Assembly: GCA_016712315.1 (NCBI GenBank)
Contig: JADJRG010000029.1
Span: 124,001-188,000, forward strand
Direction: 5' to 3'
DNA: 64,000 bases
From: Nannocystis sp.
Lineage (GTDB): Bacteria; Myxococcota_A; Polyangia; Nannocystales; Nannocystaceae
Shown here: piece after piece, positions 36,571 to 47,295 of the stretch
How positions within the stretch are numbered: position 1 is the first letter of the stretch
How the letters are laid out: each line of letters starts with the position of its first letter
Program-made: the position numbers and the translations under genes
The notes under the pieces: generated by a model
What the model was told of the DNA's origin: nothing
The model's input: the letters and a program-made list of their open reading frames with translations, nothing else
The model's database searches: none

Positions 36571-37944
36571 CTACGGGCCGGGGCGCTGACGATCGCGGCG
36601 GGCGCGGAGGATGAGATCCTGGAAGGTGAGCCCGCCGAGCAGGGCGGCGTCTTGCGCGTCTCGACGGAGGAAGAGCTCGGTGAGGGGATCACCCTGGCGG
36701 AGCCCCGGGACGTCGCCGCCTTCAAAGAGGGCGAGCAGCTCGCTGACCTTGATCTGGTCGAAGGGGCGGGCGGGGATCAACGAGGTCTCCTCCGCGCTGG
36801 TCTCGATCAGGAAGCCGGCGGCCGCGAGGCGCTCGATGATCCCGGCGATCCGGGTGAACCCGATCTGGTAGCGCGCCTCGAGCTGCGGGATGGTCGAGCC
36901 GGCGTGGTGACGATCGAAGTGATCGCAGATCGCGAGCATGATCCGCGCGGCGATCCGGCCGGCGCCGATGTCCCCGTGGGCGCCGCTGCGGGCGCTCGCG
37001 TGCACGTAGCCGTCGTGGGCGACGACGTTGATGTGCTGGGCGACGTGCGCGAGTTCGACGCCCAAAAGGATGAGCAGCCACGAGCAGTAGGTCCAGATCA
37101 TAAAGACCGGGAGCAGCGCGAGGGAGCCGTAGACGCTCTCGTAGTTGGCGATCACCGAGATGTAGGCGGCGAAGCCGCGCTTGCCGATCTCGAAGAGCAC
37201 GGCGGAGCCGAGCCCGCCGATCAGCGCCGGCCTCCAGCGCACCGAGGTGGCCGGCATGAAGCGGTTCAAGAGGATGAGGCCGACGCTGGTGGTGAGGATC
37301 GGCGTGAAGGCGAGCGACATGCGATCGATCGCGGCGAACACCGGCTGCGCGAGGCTGTAAAAGACGATCAGCGGGCCGAGGGTGGCCAGCGTGTAGAACA
37401 TGGTGAAGCGCGAGACCGTGGAGCGCTGACGGGTCACCCTCCAGATCCGGTTGACCGTCTTCTCCAAGGTGGTGAAGACCAAGGAGGCGACGACGAGGGC
37501 GCTGAGGAAGCCCCACACGCCGAGGCGCTCGACCGAGATGTTGTGGGCGAGGCCGAGGATCGCCTCGGTGATCCGGTGGGCTCGCTCCGGATCTGGGATG
37601 AGGAGGCGTGAGATGTCCTCAAAGACAGCCTGTGAGCGACCCTCGCCGAGCAGGCCGATGCCGGTGAGCAGGAGCCCCGCGACCGGGACGACGGAGAGCA
37701 GGGTCTGGAGGGAGAGGCTGGCGGCGAGCGCGGTCGCGCGATCTTCAATGAGCCAGCGGCGGAAGGTGTAGGCGATGATCAGCCAGATCCGGCGCGCCCC
37801 GGCGGCGTGGGGCTGGGGCTCGGTCGGGGAGAGGTAGTCGCGGACGGCGGCGAAGGCGGCGCGGGCGCGCGCGCTGATCGGGCGGCGAGGGGGCGACGGC
37901 GGCGAGGGCGCTTCTTCGCCCTCGGGCTGAGGCTGGTCGGCCAT
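36571..37944 (-). CDS. YihY/virulence factor BrkB family membrane protein
   Basis: The protein has 457 residues from the ATG at 37944. The cytoplasmic N-terminus is Pro-rich. The YihY/BrkB core (about 45-320) contains DRATALAASLSLQTLLSVVPVAGLLL, then WGFLSALVVASLVFTTLEKTVNRIWRV, IVFYSLAQPVFAAI, RWRPALIGGLGSAVLFEIGKRGFAAYIS and YGSLALLPVFMIWTYCSWLLILLGVELA, giving about six membrane helices. Some relatives were once labelled ribonuclease BN, wrongly. The C-terminal 120 residues look like a winged helix (RYQIGFTRIAGIIERLAAAGFLIET), common in this family's longer members. The role is probably in envelope homeostasis or transport and is not established. TATCAT lies 10 bases before the start. Confidence 0.9.
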   Translation of the reverse strand: MADQPQPEGEEAPSPPSPPRRPISARARAAFAAVRDYLSPTEPQPHAAGARRIWLIIAYTFRRWLIEDRATALAASLSLQTLLSVVPVAGLLLTGIGLLGEGRSQAVFEDISRLLIPDPERAHRITEAILGLAHNISVERLGVWGFLSALVVASLVFTTLEKTVNRIWRVTRQRSTVSRFTMFYTLATLGPLIVFYSLAQPVFAAIDRMSLAFTPILTTSVGLILLNRFMPATSVRWRPALIGGLGSAVLFEIGKRGFAAYISVIANYESVYGSLALLPVFMIWTYCSWLLILLGVELAHVAQHINVVAHDGYVHASARSGAHGDIGAGRIAARIMLAICDHFDRHHAGSTIPQLEARYQIGFTRIAGIIERLAAAGFLIETSAEETSLIPARPFDQIKVSELLALFEGGDVPGLRQGDPLTELFLRRDAQDAALLGGLTFQDLILRARRDRQRPGP

Positions 37945-37954
37945 CTCAGCCGCG

Positions 37955-37960
37955 ATGATA
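37955..37960 (-). promoter_or_regulatory. Putative -10 hexamer TATCAT
   Basis: On the minus strand, TATCAT ends 10 bases before the ATG at 37944. It overlaps the upstream in-frame TTG (37968), which is therefore not used as the start. Confidence 0.45.
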
Positions 37961-37964
37961 CGCC

Positions 37965-38759
37965 TCAAACCGGCGCCGCGACCTTGAGGCGGGGCGGCTT
38001 CTTCTTCGCGGGGCGCTCGAGGCCTTTGCGCACCTCTTCGGCGAGGGCGTCGAGCTCTTCGCGCAGGCCGCCCAGCTCGACCTCGAGGCGCTGGATCCGC
38101 TTGGGCTCGATGCCGTCGATGTCGGGTAAGAGCTCGGCGAGGCGGCGCGCGGCGGCCGAGGCTTTTTGGAGGATCTCGAGCTTCTCGGCGCCCTTGGGGC
38201 GGGGGTAGAGGACGGGGTCGAAGCGCTTGCGCAGCTCAGCGACGGGTTGGCCCTCGTCGAAGACCGCGTGGCGGACTGTCTGTAAGAATTCGGCGTCCTC
38301 GTCGCTGCGGCGCTTGGTCCGGGGAGGGGCGACTTCGCCCGGGTCGTGGCGGCCCTCGTTGGCGTCCCAGGCGGCCTCAGCTTCGCTGTCGTCGGGCGAG
38401 ATCTTGCCGACGGCGCGTGAAAAATAGTCGACGGCCTCGTAGCTGGGGATCACCTTGGCGACGCCGTCCCACTCCAAGACCTCCGGGGCGTGGCTCTGGA
38501 TGGTGCTGAAGCTGAGGATCAGCTTGTCGACGGTGGGGCGCTTGAGGGTGAGCTCGTCGGCGCAGTAGCGGTAAAAATCGTTAAACCCCCAGCGGGTGTA
38601 GGCGCGGTCGCTGCGGACGCGGGCGAGGGTCTCGGCGAGCTCGATCCAGGAGCGCTTGAAGCGCTGGGTCCGGCGCACGACCTCGAGGCGCTGGGCGTCG
38701 CCTCCGGTGCGCTCGAGGAGCTCGGCGAGGGCTTCGATCTTGTTGATTCCCTGGGCCAC
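37965..38759 (-). CDS. Conserved hypothetical protein, helical, basic C-terminus
   Basis: The protein has 264 residues from the GTG at 38759 (VAQGINKIEALAELLER). The frame stays open far upstream, but across the opposite-strand GCS2 gene it has the low-complexity Arg/His/Pro look of a shadow, so the GTG start is preferred; TATACG lies 7 bases before it. The first 130 residues are rich in aromatic and charged helices (TRWGFNDFYRYCADELTLKRPTVDKLILSFSTIQSH). A coiled coil (RLEVELGGLREELDALAEEV) follows and a Lys-rich end (KKKPPRLK). No catalytic motif was recognised. The protein might bind nucleic acid through the basic tail, which is a guess. It ends 21 bases before the YihY gene on the same strand. 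Confidence 0.7.
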   Translation of the reverse strand: MAQGINKIEALAELLERTGGDAQRLEVVRRTQRFKRSWIELAETLARVRSDRAYTRWGFNDFYRYCADELTLKRPTVDKLILSFSTIQSHAPEVLEWDGVAKVIPSYEAVDYFSRAVGKISPDDSEAEAAWDANEGRHDPGEVAPPRTKRRSDEDAEFLQTVRHAVFDEGQPVAELRKRFDPVLYPRPKGAEKLEILQKASAAARRLAELLPDIDGIEPKRIQRLEVELGGLREELDALAEEVRKGLERPAKKKPPRLKVAAPV

Positions 38760-38861
38760 GGCGGGGCGTATAGCACCCCGCGCCTCGGCTTGGTACGCCC
38801 CCCCGCGGCAAATGTTGCCTATCCACGGGAGAGCCGATAGCGTGCGCTCCCAGAACTCCCC

Positions 38862-40781
<1,920 letters not shown>

Positions 40782-42001
40782 TCCTGCCGCTGATCCGCGG
40801 GCGGCGCGCTCGATCGGCTCGTACGACGCGGGCCGGCCGGGGCCGCTGGTGGTCATCTTTGGCGGGATCCACGGCAACGAGCCGGCCGGAGTGGCGGCGA
40901 TCGCCGCGGTGCTGGCGGCGCTGCAAGAGCGGGGGTTGCCGCTGCGCGGGCGGGTGCTCGGGCTGCGCGGCAATTGTGCGGGGCTGGTGAAGGGGGTGCG
41001 CTACCAGGCGCGCGACCTGAACCGGAGCTGGCAGGCTCCGGCGATCGTGGCGATGCTCGCGCGCGATCGGGCGAGCGAGCGCTCGTGCCCCGAAGATCGG
41101 GAGGAGCGCGAGCTGTTGAGCGCCTTAGCGCCGCTGCTGGCGAAGGCTCGCGCGCCGATCACTTTCTTGGATCTGCACAGCATGTCGGGCGACGGGGCGC
41201 CGTTCTCGTGCATGGCGGACGTGCTGCGCAACCGGAAGATCGCGTTCGCGCTGCCGGTGCCGGTGGTGCTGGGGTTGGAGGAGGTGATCGATGGATCGAT
41301 GCTGGGCTTCTTCTCCGATCTGGGGCACGTGGGGGTGGCGGTCGAGGGCGGGCAGCACGACGATCCGCGGACGCAGGCGAACCATGAGGCGGCGATCTGG
41401 TTGACGCTGGTGGCCGCTGGGTGCCTGCGCCGCGAGCAGGTGGGGGATCTGGCGCTGCACCACGGGCGCTTGGCGGCGGCGACCGCGGGGCTGCCGCGGG
41501 TGCTGGAGATCCGCCACCGCCACGTGGTGAAGGAGTCCGATGACTTCGTGATGCGGCCCGGCTACGCGAACTTCCAGCCGGTGCGCGCGGGCGAGGCGGT
41601 GGCAGATGATCAGGGCGGGCCGGTGATGACGCCTGAGGGCGGGGTGATGATGTTGCCGCGGTACCAAGGGCAAGGTGAGGACGGGTACTTCTTGGCGCGA
41701 GCGGTGTCTCCGGTGTGGCTGGCGATCTCGGCGGGCCTGCGGCGCGCGCGGGCGGATCGGCTGGTGCGGCTGCTGCCTGGGGTGGCGCGCGGCGCCGCAG
41801 ACGGGGAGCTGCTGGTGGCGGCGGGGCGGCCGCGGGCGATCGATGTGTTCCACTTGTTCGGGTATCGGCATGAGCGGGCGCGTGAGGGGCGGCTGGTGTT
41901 CTCGCGGCGACGCCCAGACTCGGCGCCTTTGGCGGATCTGCCGGCGGAGATCCACGCGCTGCTGGCAGAGCACGGATAGCCCCGCGCGCTGGCTGTGGTG
42001 G

Positions 42002-42007
42002 TATCCT
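42002..42007 (+). promoter_or_regulatory. Putative -10 hexamer TATCCT
   Basis: TATCCT ends 11 bases before the ATG at 42019 and supports that start over the in-frame GTG at 41995. Confidence 0.4.
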
Positions 42008-42018
42008 GCGGCTCCGCG

Positions 42019-42711
42019 ATGATCCGCTCGTCTCAGGCCTCCACGACCCGTCTAGCGCCCCGCTGCTCCTTTGGGGCGCTGGCCGCGTGCGTGCTCTTGG
42101 CGTCGTCGCCGGCGCAGGCGGCGGCGCCAGTCGTCGGTGAGGCGACGAGCGCGGCGCCGACGAGCGCGGACGCGGCGCTGGAAGAGGGCGACCTCGAGTC
42201 GGCTCGATCGCTGGCGATCGCGGCGCGTGAGGCGGATCCGAGCGCGGCGCGCTGGGCCGATGAGGCGGCGATCCACGAGCGCGCGGGGGATCTCGGGGCG
42301 GCGATCAAGGCGTGGAAGAGGCACCGCAAGGCGCTGCCCGCGGGGGCGAGCGAGGCGCGGGCGAGCGCGAGCGCGAAGATCGCGGCGCTGGAGGAGGAGG
42401 CGCGAGGAGCGAGGGCGGACGAGCCGGCTTCGACGCAGCGAGGGGCGCTCGACGCCGCTCGCGCGGAGCGGCTGGCGGCGCTGCGGCCGAAGGCCCCGCC
42501 GCCCAAACCGGCCGCGCCGCCGCCGCCGCCGCGCGAGCGGGTGATCACGAAGTGGTACTTCTGGCTGACAGTGGCGGCGATCGCCGCGTCGGCGGGGGCG
42601 ATCACGGGGATCGCGATCCAGGCGGCGCAAGAGGAGCAAGCCGATGACCTGTCACGTGGGTGGGGCGGGGGATCGCCGGCGCCGCAGAGCGGGCTGCACC
42701 TGCGCTTCTGA
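42019..42711 (+). CDS. Secreted TPR-like protein with a C-terminal membrane helix
   Basis: The protein has 230 residues from the ATG at 42019, with a signal peptide of about 35 residues (ALAACVLLASSPAQAAA). Helical repeats resembling TPRs span about 50-130 (LEEGDLESARSLAIAAREADPSAARWADEAAIHERAGDLGAAIKAWKRHRKALP). An Ala/Pro/Arg-rich linker follows, then one membrane helix near 180-200 (WYFWLTVAAIAASAGAITGIAIQA) and a short tail ending in LHLRF. The last part recalls the TM regions of the TPR-like proteins at 12692 and 23067. The next gene overlaps by 68 bases, so this gene heads an operon of envelope proteins with a CBM9-like and a CAP-domain protein. Confidence 0.72.
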   Translation: MIRSSQASTTRLAPRCSFGALAACVLLASSPAQAAAPVVGEATSAAPTSADAALEEGDLESARSLAIAAREADPSAARWADEAAIHERAGDLGAAIKAWKRHRKALPAGASEARASASAKIAALEEEARGARADEPASTQRGALDAARAERLAALRPKAPPPKPAAPPPPPRERVITKWYFWLTVAAIAASAGAITGIAIQAAQEEQADDLSRGWGGGSPAPQSGLHLRF

Positions 42712-43900
42712 GCGGTCGTGGGGCTCGTGGGCGGCTCGGGTGGGGCTGATCGCGAGCGCGGTTGGTTGCGCGCCAGCGGCGGCGGAGGACGTGAGCGAGG
42801 GGCGCGAGCTCGTGGGGGCGATCGAGGAGGCGGGGAAGATCCGCTTCGTGAGCGGCGTCGGCTTCGCGGATGGTTGCTCGTTGGAGGCGGTCACGGTGAC
42901 GCCGGCGCGCGTACGGCCGGGTGAGGCGGTGATCGTGGCGGCGCGCGGGCGTGGGTGCGCGCGAGGGGCGGAATTGAGCGTGGGGCTGCGGGCGCCGCGA
43001 GCCGCGAGCTTCGAGGATCCCCGCGATCGCGGGGCGACGCGGGTCGATCGGCGCGACCAGCGGGGGCGCGCGGCGGTCGAGGATGGGCTGATGGAGGTGC
43101 GGCTGGTGTTGCCTTCGCCGTGGCACCCGCGGTCGGTGGTGATCGAGGGGGAGCTGCTGCGGGGTGGCGCGAGGATCGAGGCGAGCTCGGGGCCTCGCAG
43201 CGCTGGAGGACGGGCGGCGCTGGCGTTGGTGCCGGTCGAGACGAGGCCGACGGAGGCGCGGGCGCTGCGGGCCGAGGTGGCCCCGCGGATCGACGGCGCC
43301 TTGGTCGAGGCGCTCTGGCAGCGGCGCGGGGACGCGCTGGTGGAGAGCTTGGGCGGTGAGCCGCTGGTCGGGGCGGCGAGCGAGGTGTGGTTCGCGTGGG
43401 ACGAGGCGCGGCTGTATGTGGCGGCGCGGCTGCCGGATGAGGATCTTTGGGGCACGCTCTCCGCCCACGACGATCCGATCTACGAGCAGGAGGTCCTTGA
43501 GATCATGGTCGCTGGGACAGGCGCCGACGGGGCCGTCGGCGAGTACGTGGAGCTCGGGGTGTCGCCGCGTGGGGTGACCTTTGACGCGAGCTTTAAGAAG
43601 TATCGGGAGGGTGATCCGGGCTGGAGCTCGGCTTGGGAGGTGGCGGTTCTGGCCGATGGGACAGTCAATGATGGGGGCGATCGCGACCGCGGGTGGGCGG
43701 TGGAGGCGGCGATCCCGTGGGCGGAGCTGTGCGCGTACGCGGCGGCGGCGTGCCCTCCGCAGGCGGGTCAGCGCGTTCGGGTGAATGTGTTCAGGATCGA
43801 GCGGCAGGGGCGGAGGACGGCGATCGGCATGGCGCTGAGCCCGACTCGGACCCCAGACTTCCACGCGTGGGCGAACGCGGGATGGTTGGAGCTGGAATGA
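42644..43900 (+). CDS. CBM9-like domain lipoprotein
   Basis: The protein has up to 418 residues. The C-terminal 200 residues resemble a CBM9-type carbohydrate-binding or sugar-acting domain: APRIDGALVEALWQRRGDALVESLGG, EVWFAWDEARLYVAARLPDEDLWG, YEQEVLEIMVAG, WAVEAAIPWAELC and a final TPDFHAWANAGWLELE. The N-terminal half is beta-rich without a clear match. The lipobox SAVGC near residue 42 with a basic n-region suggests a lipoprotein, though its ATG lies 68 bases inside the previous gene; a later start would give no signal. The next gene overlaps by 4 bases. It might bind sugars or cell-wall glycans. Start confidence is low, gene confidence fair. Confidence 0.75.
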   Translation: MTCHVGGAGDRRRRRAGCTCASERSWGSWAARVGLIASAVGCAPAAAEDVSEGRELVGAIEEAGKIRFVSGVGFADGCSLEAVTVTPARVRPGEAVIVAARGRGCARGAELSVGLRAPRAASFEDPRDRGATRVDRRDQRGRAAVEDGLMEVRLVLPSPWHPRSVVIEGELLRGGARIEASSGPRSAGGRAALALVPVETRPTEARALRAEVAPRIDGALVEALWQRRGDALVESLGGEPLVGAASEVWFAWDEARLYVAARLPDEDLWGTLSAHDDPIYEQEVLEIMVAGTGADGAVGEYVELGVSPRGVTFDASFKKYREGDPGWSSAWEVAVLADGTVNDGGDRDRGWAVEAAIPWAELCAYAAAACPPQAGQRVRVNVFRIERQGRRTAIGMALSPTRTPDFHAWANAGWLELE

Positions 43901-45591
43901 TCATGACGCGGCGAGCTGTGGTGGCGTGCGCGCTGGGGTTGACGCAGTGCGCGGGGCAGCCCGCGCCGGGCGGCGGGCAAGGGCGGCCCGGCGCGGCGGC
44001 GGTGACGTTGCCGGACGGGGCGACAGGATCAGGGGCGCCGGCGTCGCCGGGGATCCGGACGGATTCTCTGACGATCCGGCCGTCGACAGGTCCACAGCCG
44101 CGGTACGGGGCGCAGGCGGGCCATACGCTGAGCGAAGGGGAGGCGGCGCTGCTGGCGAAGGTGAGCCGCAGGACGCTGCGCCACGAGCCAGGGCTGAGCC
44201 GGATGGCGCGCGAGCTGGCGCGTACTGCTCCGGTGGACCAGGTGATCCCGGCGGGGCTGATCGAGGGGTTGATGGCGTGGTCGGGGTTGGTGGAGCCGCC
44301 GCCGCGGATCGGGGTGGTGGAGGTGGGAGCGACGTGCGCGGCGACGCCAGGGGCGCAGGGCTGCCCCGAGGCGATCGCGGCGCTCGCGAGCGAGATCGAG
44401 GGGCTGCTGCCGCGTGAAGGTGATGGTTGGGTGGGGGTGGGGATCGCGGATCTGCCGGGCGGCGCGTCGCGGCTGATCTTGGCGGTGACGGAGCGGACGG
44501 TGGCGCTGGATCCGATCGACGCGGAGGTGGCGTTGAACGCCTCGGTGACGCTCAAGGGGCGCCTTCTAGGCGGTCGCAGCCAGCCGCGGGTGGAGACGGT
44601 GGACGCGCGCGGGCAGTGGCGGCAGGTGGCGGTGAACGCCGGGCGCGGCGGCGAGCTGAGCGCGACGTTCGTGTGCGCGACGCAGGGGGCGCTGCGGGTG
44701 GAGGTGCTGGCGGAGGGGCCGCATGGGCCGGAGGTGTCGGCGAACTTCCCGCTGTTCTGCGGGAGCCCGGCGCCGCGGGCGATCACAGTGACGGCCGAGC
44801 AGGTGGGCGCGGAGGTGGATGTCGGGGCGATCGAGCGGGCGAACTTCGACGCGCTGAACCAAGCGCGGACCGAGCGCGGGCTGGCGCCGCTGCGCTGGGA
44901 TAACGCGGCGGCGGCGGCCGCGAGGGCGCATAGCCGCGACATGGTGGAGAACAACTATTTGGGGCATCGCTCGCCGAGCTCGGGGGAGGTGAGCGATCGC
45001 TTCCGCGTCGCGGGGATCACGGCGGCGCGGCTGCGGGAGAACGTGGCGCGCGGGTACGGGCCGCGGTCGATGCACGAGGCGCTGATGAACAGCCCGGGGC
45101 ACCGGATCAACATGCTGGCGGACGACGTGACGATGGTGGGCATCGGGGCGGTGATCGGGGCGCCGGAGTCGACGAGCCCAGGGGCGGCGCGGCCGATCTT
45201 GTTGACTCAAAATTTTTATGCGCCGCCTGGCGCGGATCTGCCTAAAGAGCCAGGTACGGCGCTGAAGGCGGAGGTGGAGCGGATCCGCGCGGAGGCGAAG
45301 GCGCGGCCGCTGCGCTGGGAGCCGACGCTGGAGCGGGCGGCGGCGGCGATGGCGAAGGCGGTGGCGGCGGGGGACTCGGCGGGGTCGCAGAAGATCATGG
45401 CGAAGGAGCTGGAGAAGACGTCGCTGGCGCGGGTCGAGAGCCAGCAGGTGATCTCGAGCGAGTTCCGCGGGCTGGTGGGGCTGGAGCTGTGGCGCGACCC
45501 GTCGATCCAGACCGTGGGGCTGGGCGTGGCGGTGTTTGAGGGGGGGGCGCGCGCGGGCTCGGTGGCGCTGATCGTGCTGATCGCTCGTTGA
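43897..45591 (+). CDS. CAP/SCP-domain lipoprotein
   Basis: The protein has 564 residues from the ATG at 43897, overlapping the previous stop by 4 bases. The lipobox GLTQC lies at about residue 18. After a long variable region, the CAP (SCP/PR-1) domain runs from about 310 to 440: ERANFDALNQARTERGLAPLRWDNAAAAAARAHSRDMVENNYLGHRSPSSGEVSDRF, then AGITAARLRENVARGY and ALMNSPGHRINML. These match the His/Glu positions and GH.N motif of bacterial CAP proteins. The last 120 residues have a repeated LRWEPTLERAAAAMAKAV, like a second, incomplete CAP repeat. CAP domains occur in secreted proteins of varied function. It ends 5 bases before the convergent malQ stop. Confidence 0.85.
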   Translation: MIMTRRAVVACALGLTQCAGQPAPGGGQGRPGAAAVTLPDGATGSGAPASPGIRTDSLTIRPSTGPQPRYGAQAGHTLSEGEAALLAKVSRRTLRHEPGLSRMARELARTAPVDQVIPAGLIEGLMAWSGLVEPPPRIGVVEVGATCAATPGAQGCPEAIAALASEIEGLLPREGDGWVGVGIADLPGGASRLILAVTERTVALDPIDAEVALNASVTLKGRLLGGRSQPRVETVDARGQWRQVAVNAGRGGELSATFVCATQGALRVEVLAEGPHGPEVSANFPLFCGSPAPRAITVTAEQVGAEVDVGAIERANFDALNQARTERGLAPLRWDNAAAAAARAHSRDMVENNYLGHRSPSSGEVSDRFRVAGITAARLRENVARGYGPRSMHEALMNSPGHRINMLADDVTMVGIGAVIGAPESTSPGAARPILLTQNFYAPPGADLPKEPGTALKAEVERIRAEAKARPLRWEPTLERAAAAMAKAVAAGDSAGSQKIMAKELEKTSLARVESQQVISSEFRGLVGLELWRDPSIQTVGLGVAVFEGGARAGSVALIVLIAR

Positions 45592-45596
45592 GGCGA

Positions 45597-47201
45597 TCAG
45601 CGGGCGGGCAGGCGACGGGCGGCGGTGACGCACTCGCGTAGCATGGCGAGCTTGCCGCGTACGGCTGGCTCTCGGACCAGGTCTTCGATGGGGGCGGGCA
45701 GGCGGTAGCTCCAGTTGTGATCGCCGAGGGTGCCGGGCTTGTTGATCCGCTCGCGGGCGCCGAGGATGTCTTGGATCAAGAGCAGGACCAGCTCGGAGCG
45801 GGCGCTGAGGATCGTCTGGGTGAGGGCGCGATGGAGGGGGGCGGTGAAGGCCTTGTGGGGCTCGACGCCGAGGAGCAGAGCGGCCTGTTGGCGCTCGGCG
45901 GGCGGCAGGGCGCTCCACCAGGTGACGACGGAGTCGGTGTCATGGGTGCCGAAGCAGGCGACCGAGAGGGCGGGGTAGGCGCGTGGATCGAGGAAGGCGC
46001 CGGCCTTGTCCTTCTCCCAGATCAAGACCTTGTAGCCGGGCACGTGCAGGCGGAGGAGGGAGGGGCGGACGTAGTCAGGGATCACGCCGAGATCTTCGGC
46101 GATGAGGCGCGCGCCGGTGGAGGCCGCGCCGAGGAGCATGGCCTTGAGGACATTCTCGCCGTGGGCGAGCTGCTGGGCGGCGGCGGCGGGGTTGAAGACG
46201 CCGGGTACGAGCTTGCCGCGGGCGTCGCGGCGGCGGTCGTAGGGCCGCATATAGGTGCGGTAGAAGCCGACGAGGTGGTCGATCCTGAAGCGATCGTAGA
46301 GGTGGCCGGCGTAGGCGCAGCGGCGGCGCAACCAACGGAAGCCGTCGCGGGCCATCTGCTCCCAGTGATAGGGGGGCAGGCCCCAGTCTTGGCCGTCCTC
46401 GTCGAATTGATCGGCGGGCACGCCGACGGACATGTCCATGTGGAACTGCGCGCGGTTGGCCCAGACGTCGGCGCTGTCGCGATCAACCATAAAAGGTAGG
46501 TCGCCCATGAGCTCGACGCCGTGGGCGCGGACGCGGCGGCGAGCTTCCATCCACTGGAGCTCGGCGGCCCACTGGAGGTACTTGTGATAGAGGACCTCGC
46601 GGTCGAGCTGGCGGGCGGCCGCGGCGAGGGCGTCGGTGTGGCGATCGCGGAGCGCCTGCGGCCACTGCCACCAGGCGACGCCGCCGTGTGCATCCTTGAG
46701 GGCGCAGAAGAGGGCGAGGTTGTCGAGCCAGTCGGCGCTGGCGCTCATGAAGCGGATGAAGGCTTGGCCGTGGGGCCCCTGCTCGCGCGACTCGCGGGCC
46801 CAGAAGGCGTCGAAGGCGGCTCGGAGGGCGCGGCGCTTGAGCTCGCGGACGAGGGGATAGTCGATGGTCGGACGAGATCGGGCGGCGGCGAGGGCGGCGC
46901 GGCCAGCTGCCCCGAGCGCGGCGAGGGCGTCTTCGGCGCTGAGACCAGGCAGCTGCTCGCAGTCGAGGTAGATCCAGTCGATGCCGAAGGCGGATAAGGC
47001 GGAGTAGGGCGAGGTGGAGCCGCCGGAGCCCTCCGCGACGGGGAGGAGCTGGATGAGGCCGAGGCCGGCGAGGCGGGCGAGCTCGGCCATCATCGGTAGA
47101 TCGGTGATCGCGCCGATCCCCCAGGAGCGGCGGGTGCGGATCGAGAAGAGGGGGATCGTCACGCCGGCGATCCGGCCGGCTTGGGCGGCTTGGGGGAGCA
47201 T
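45597..47201 (-). CDS. malQ: 4-alpha-glucanotransferase (amylomaltase, GH77)
   Basis: MalQ transfers alpha-1,4-glucan segments between maltodextrins, feeding maltose or glycogen turnover in the cytoplasm. The 534-residue protein has the GH77 landmarks: IPLFSIRTRRSWGIG near the start, GSTSPYSALSAFGI, GDLPFMVDRDSADVWAN, the nucleophile in FRIDHLVGFYRTY (near residue 307), the acid in LIAEDLGVIPDY and FGTHDTDSVVTWW. The length fits bacterial enzymes of about 500-540 residues. It is divergent from glgX, with 94 bases between the starts, and heads away from the glgX-glgB pair. Its upstream region has TAGAGG 8 bases before the ATG, a weaker match to the leaderless pattern. Confidence 0.96.
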   Translation of the reverse strand: MLPQAAQAGRIAGVTIPLFSIRTRRSWGIGAITDLPMMAELARLAGLGLIQLLPVAEGSGGSTSPYSALSAFGIDWIYLDCEQLPGLSAEDALAALGAAGRAALAAARSRPTIDYPLVRELKRRALRAAFDAFWARESREQGPHGQAFIRFMSASADWLDNLALFCALKDAHGGVAWWQWPQALRDRHTDALAAAARQLDREVLYHKYLQWAAELQWMEARRRVRAHGVELMGDLPFMVDRDSADVWANRAQFHMDMSVGVPADQFDEDGQDWGLPPYHWEQMARDGFRWLRRRCAYAGHLYDRFRIDHLVGFYRTYMRPYDRRRDARGKLVPGVFNPAAAAQQLAHGENVLKAMLLGAASTGARLIAEDLGVIPDYVRPSLLRLHVPGYKVLIWEKDKAGAFLDPRAYPALSVACFGTHDTDSVVTWWSALPPAERQQAALLLGVEPHKAFTAPLHRALTQTILSARSELVLLLIQDILGARERINKPGTLGDHNWSYRLPAPIEDLVREPAVRGKLAMLRECVTAARRLPAR

Positions 47202-47282
47202 CTACACTGCCTCTAGCAAGGCGGCGTGGAGAAGGAAAGGGGCGCCCAGGCGCGGGACTTCCCAAGGCGCGCGCGTTCGCTG

Positions 47283-47288
47283 TAGCTT
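47283..47288 (+). promoter_or_regulatory. Putative -10 hexamer TAGCTT (glgX)
   Basis: TAGCTT ends 7 bases before the ATG at 47296 of glgX. Confidence 0.45.
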
Positions 47289-47295
47289 GCCGGGC

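Noticed and set aside
38814..38843. TTGCCT with TAGCGT as a possible promoter of the GCS2-CBS gene.
   Set aside because: Spacing and match are mediocre and the hexamer ends 18 bases before the ATG, outside the 6-11 range seen elsewhere.
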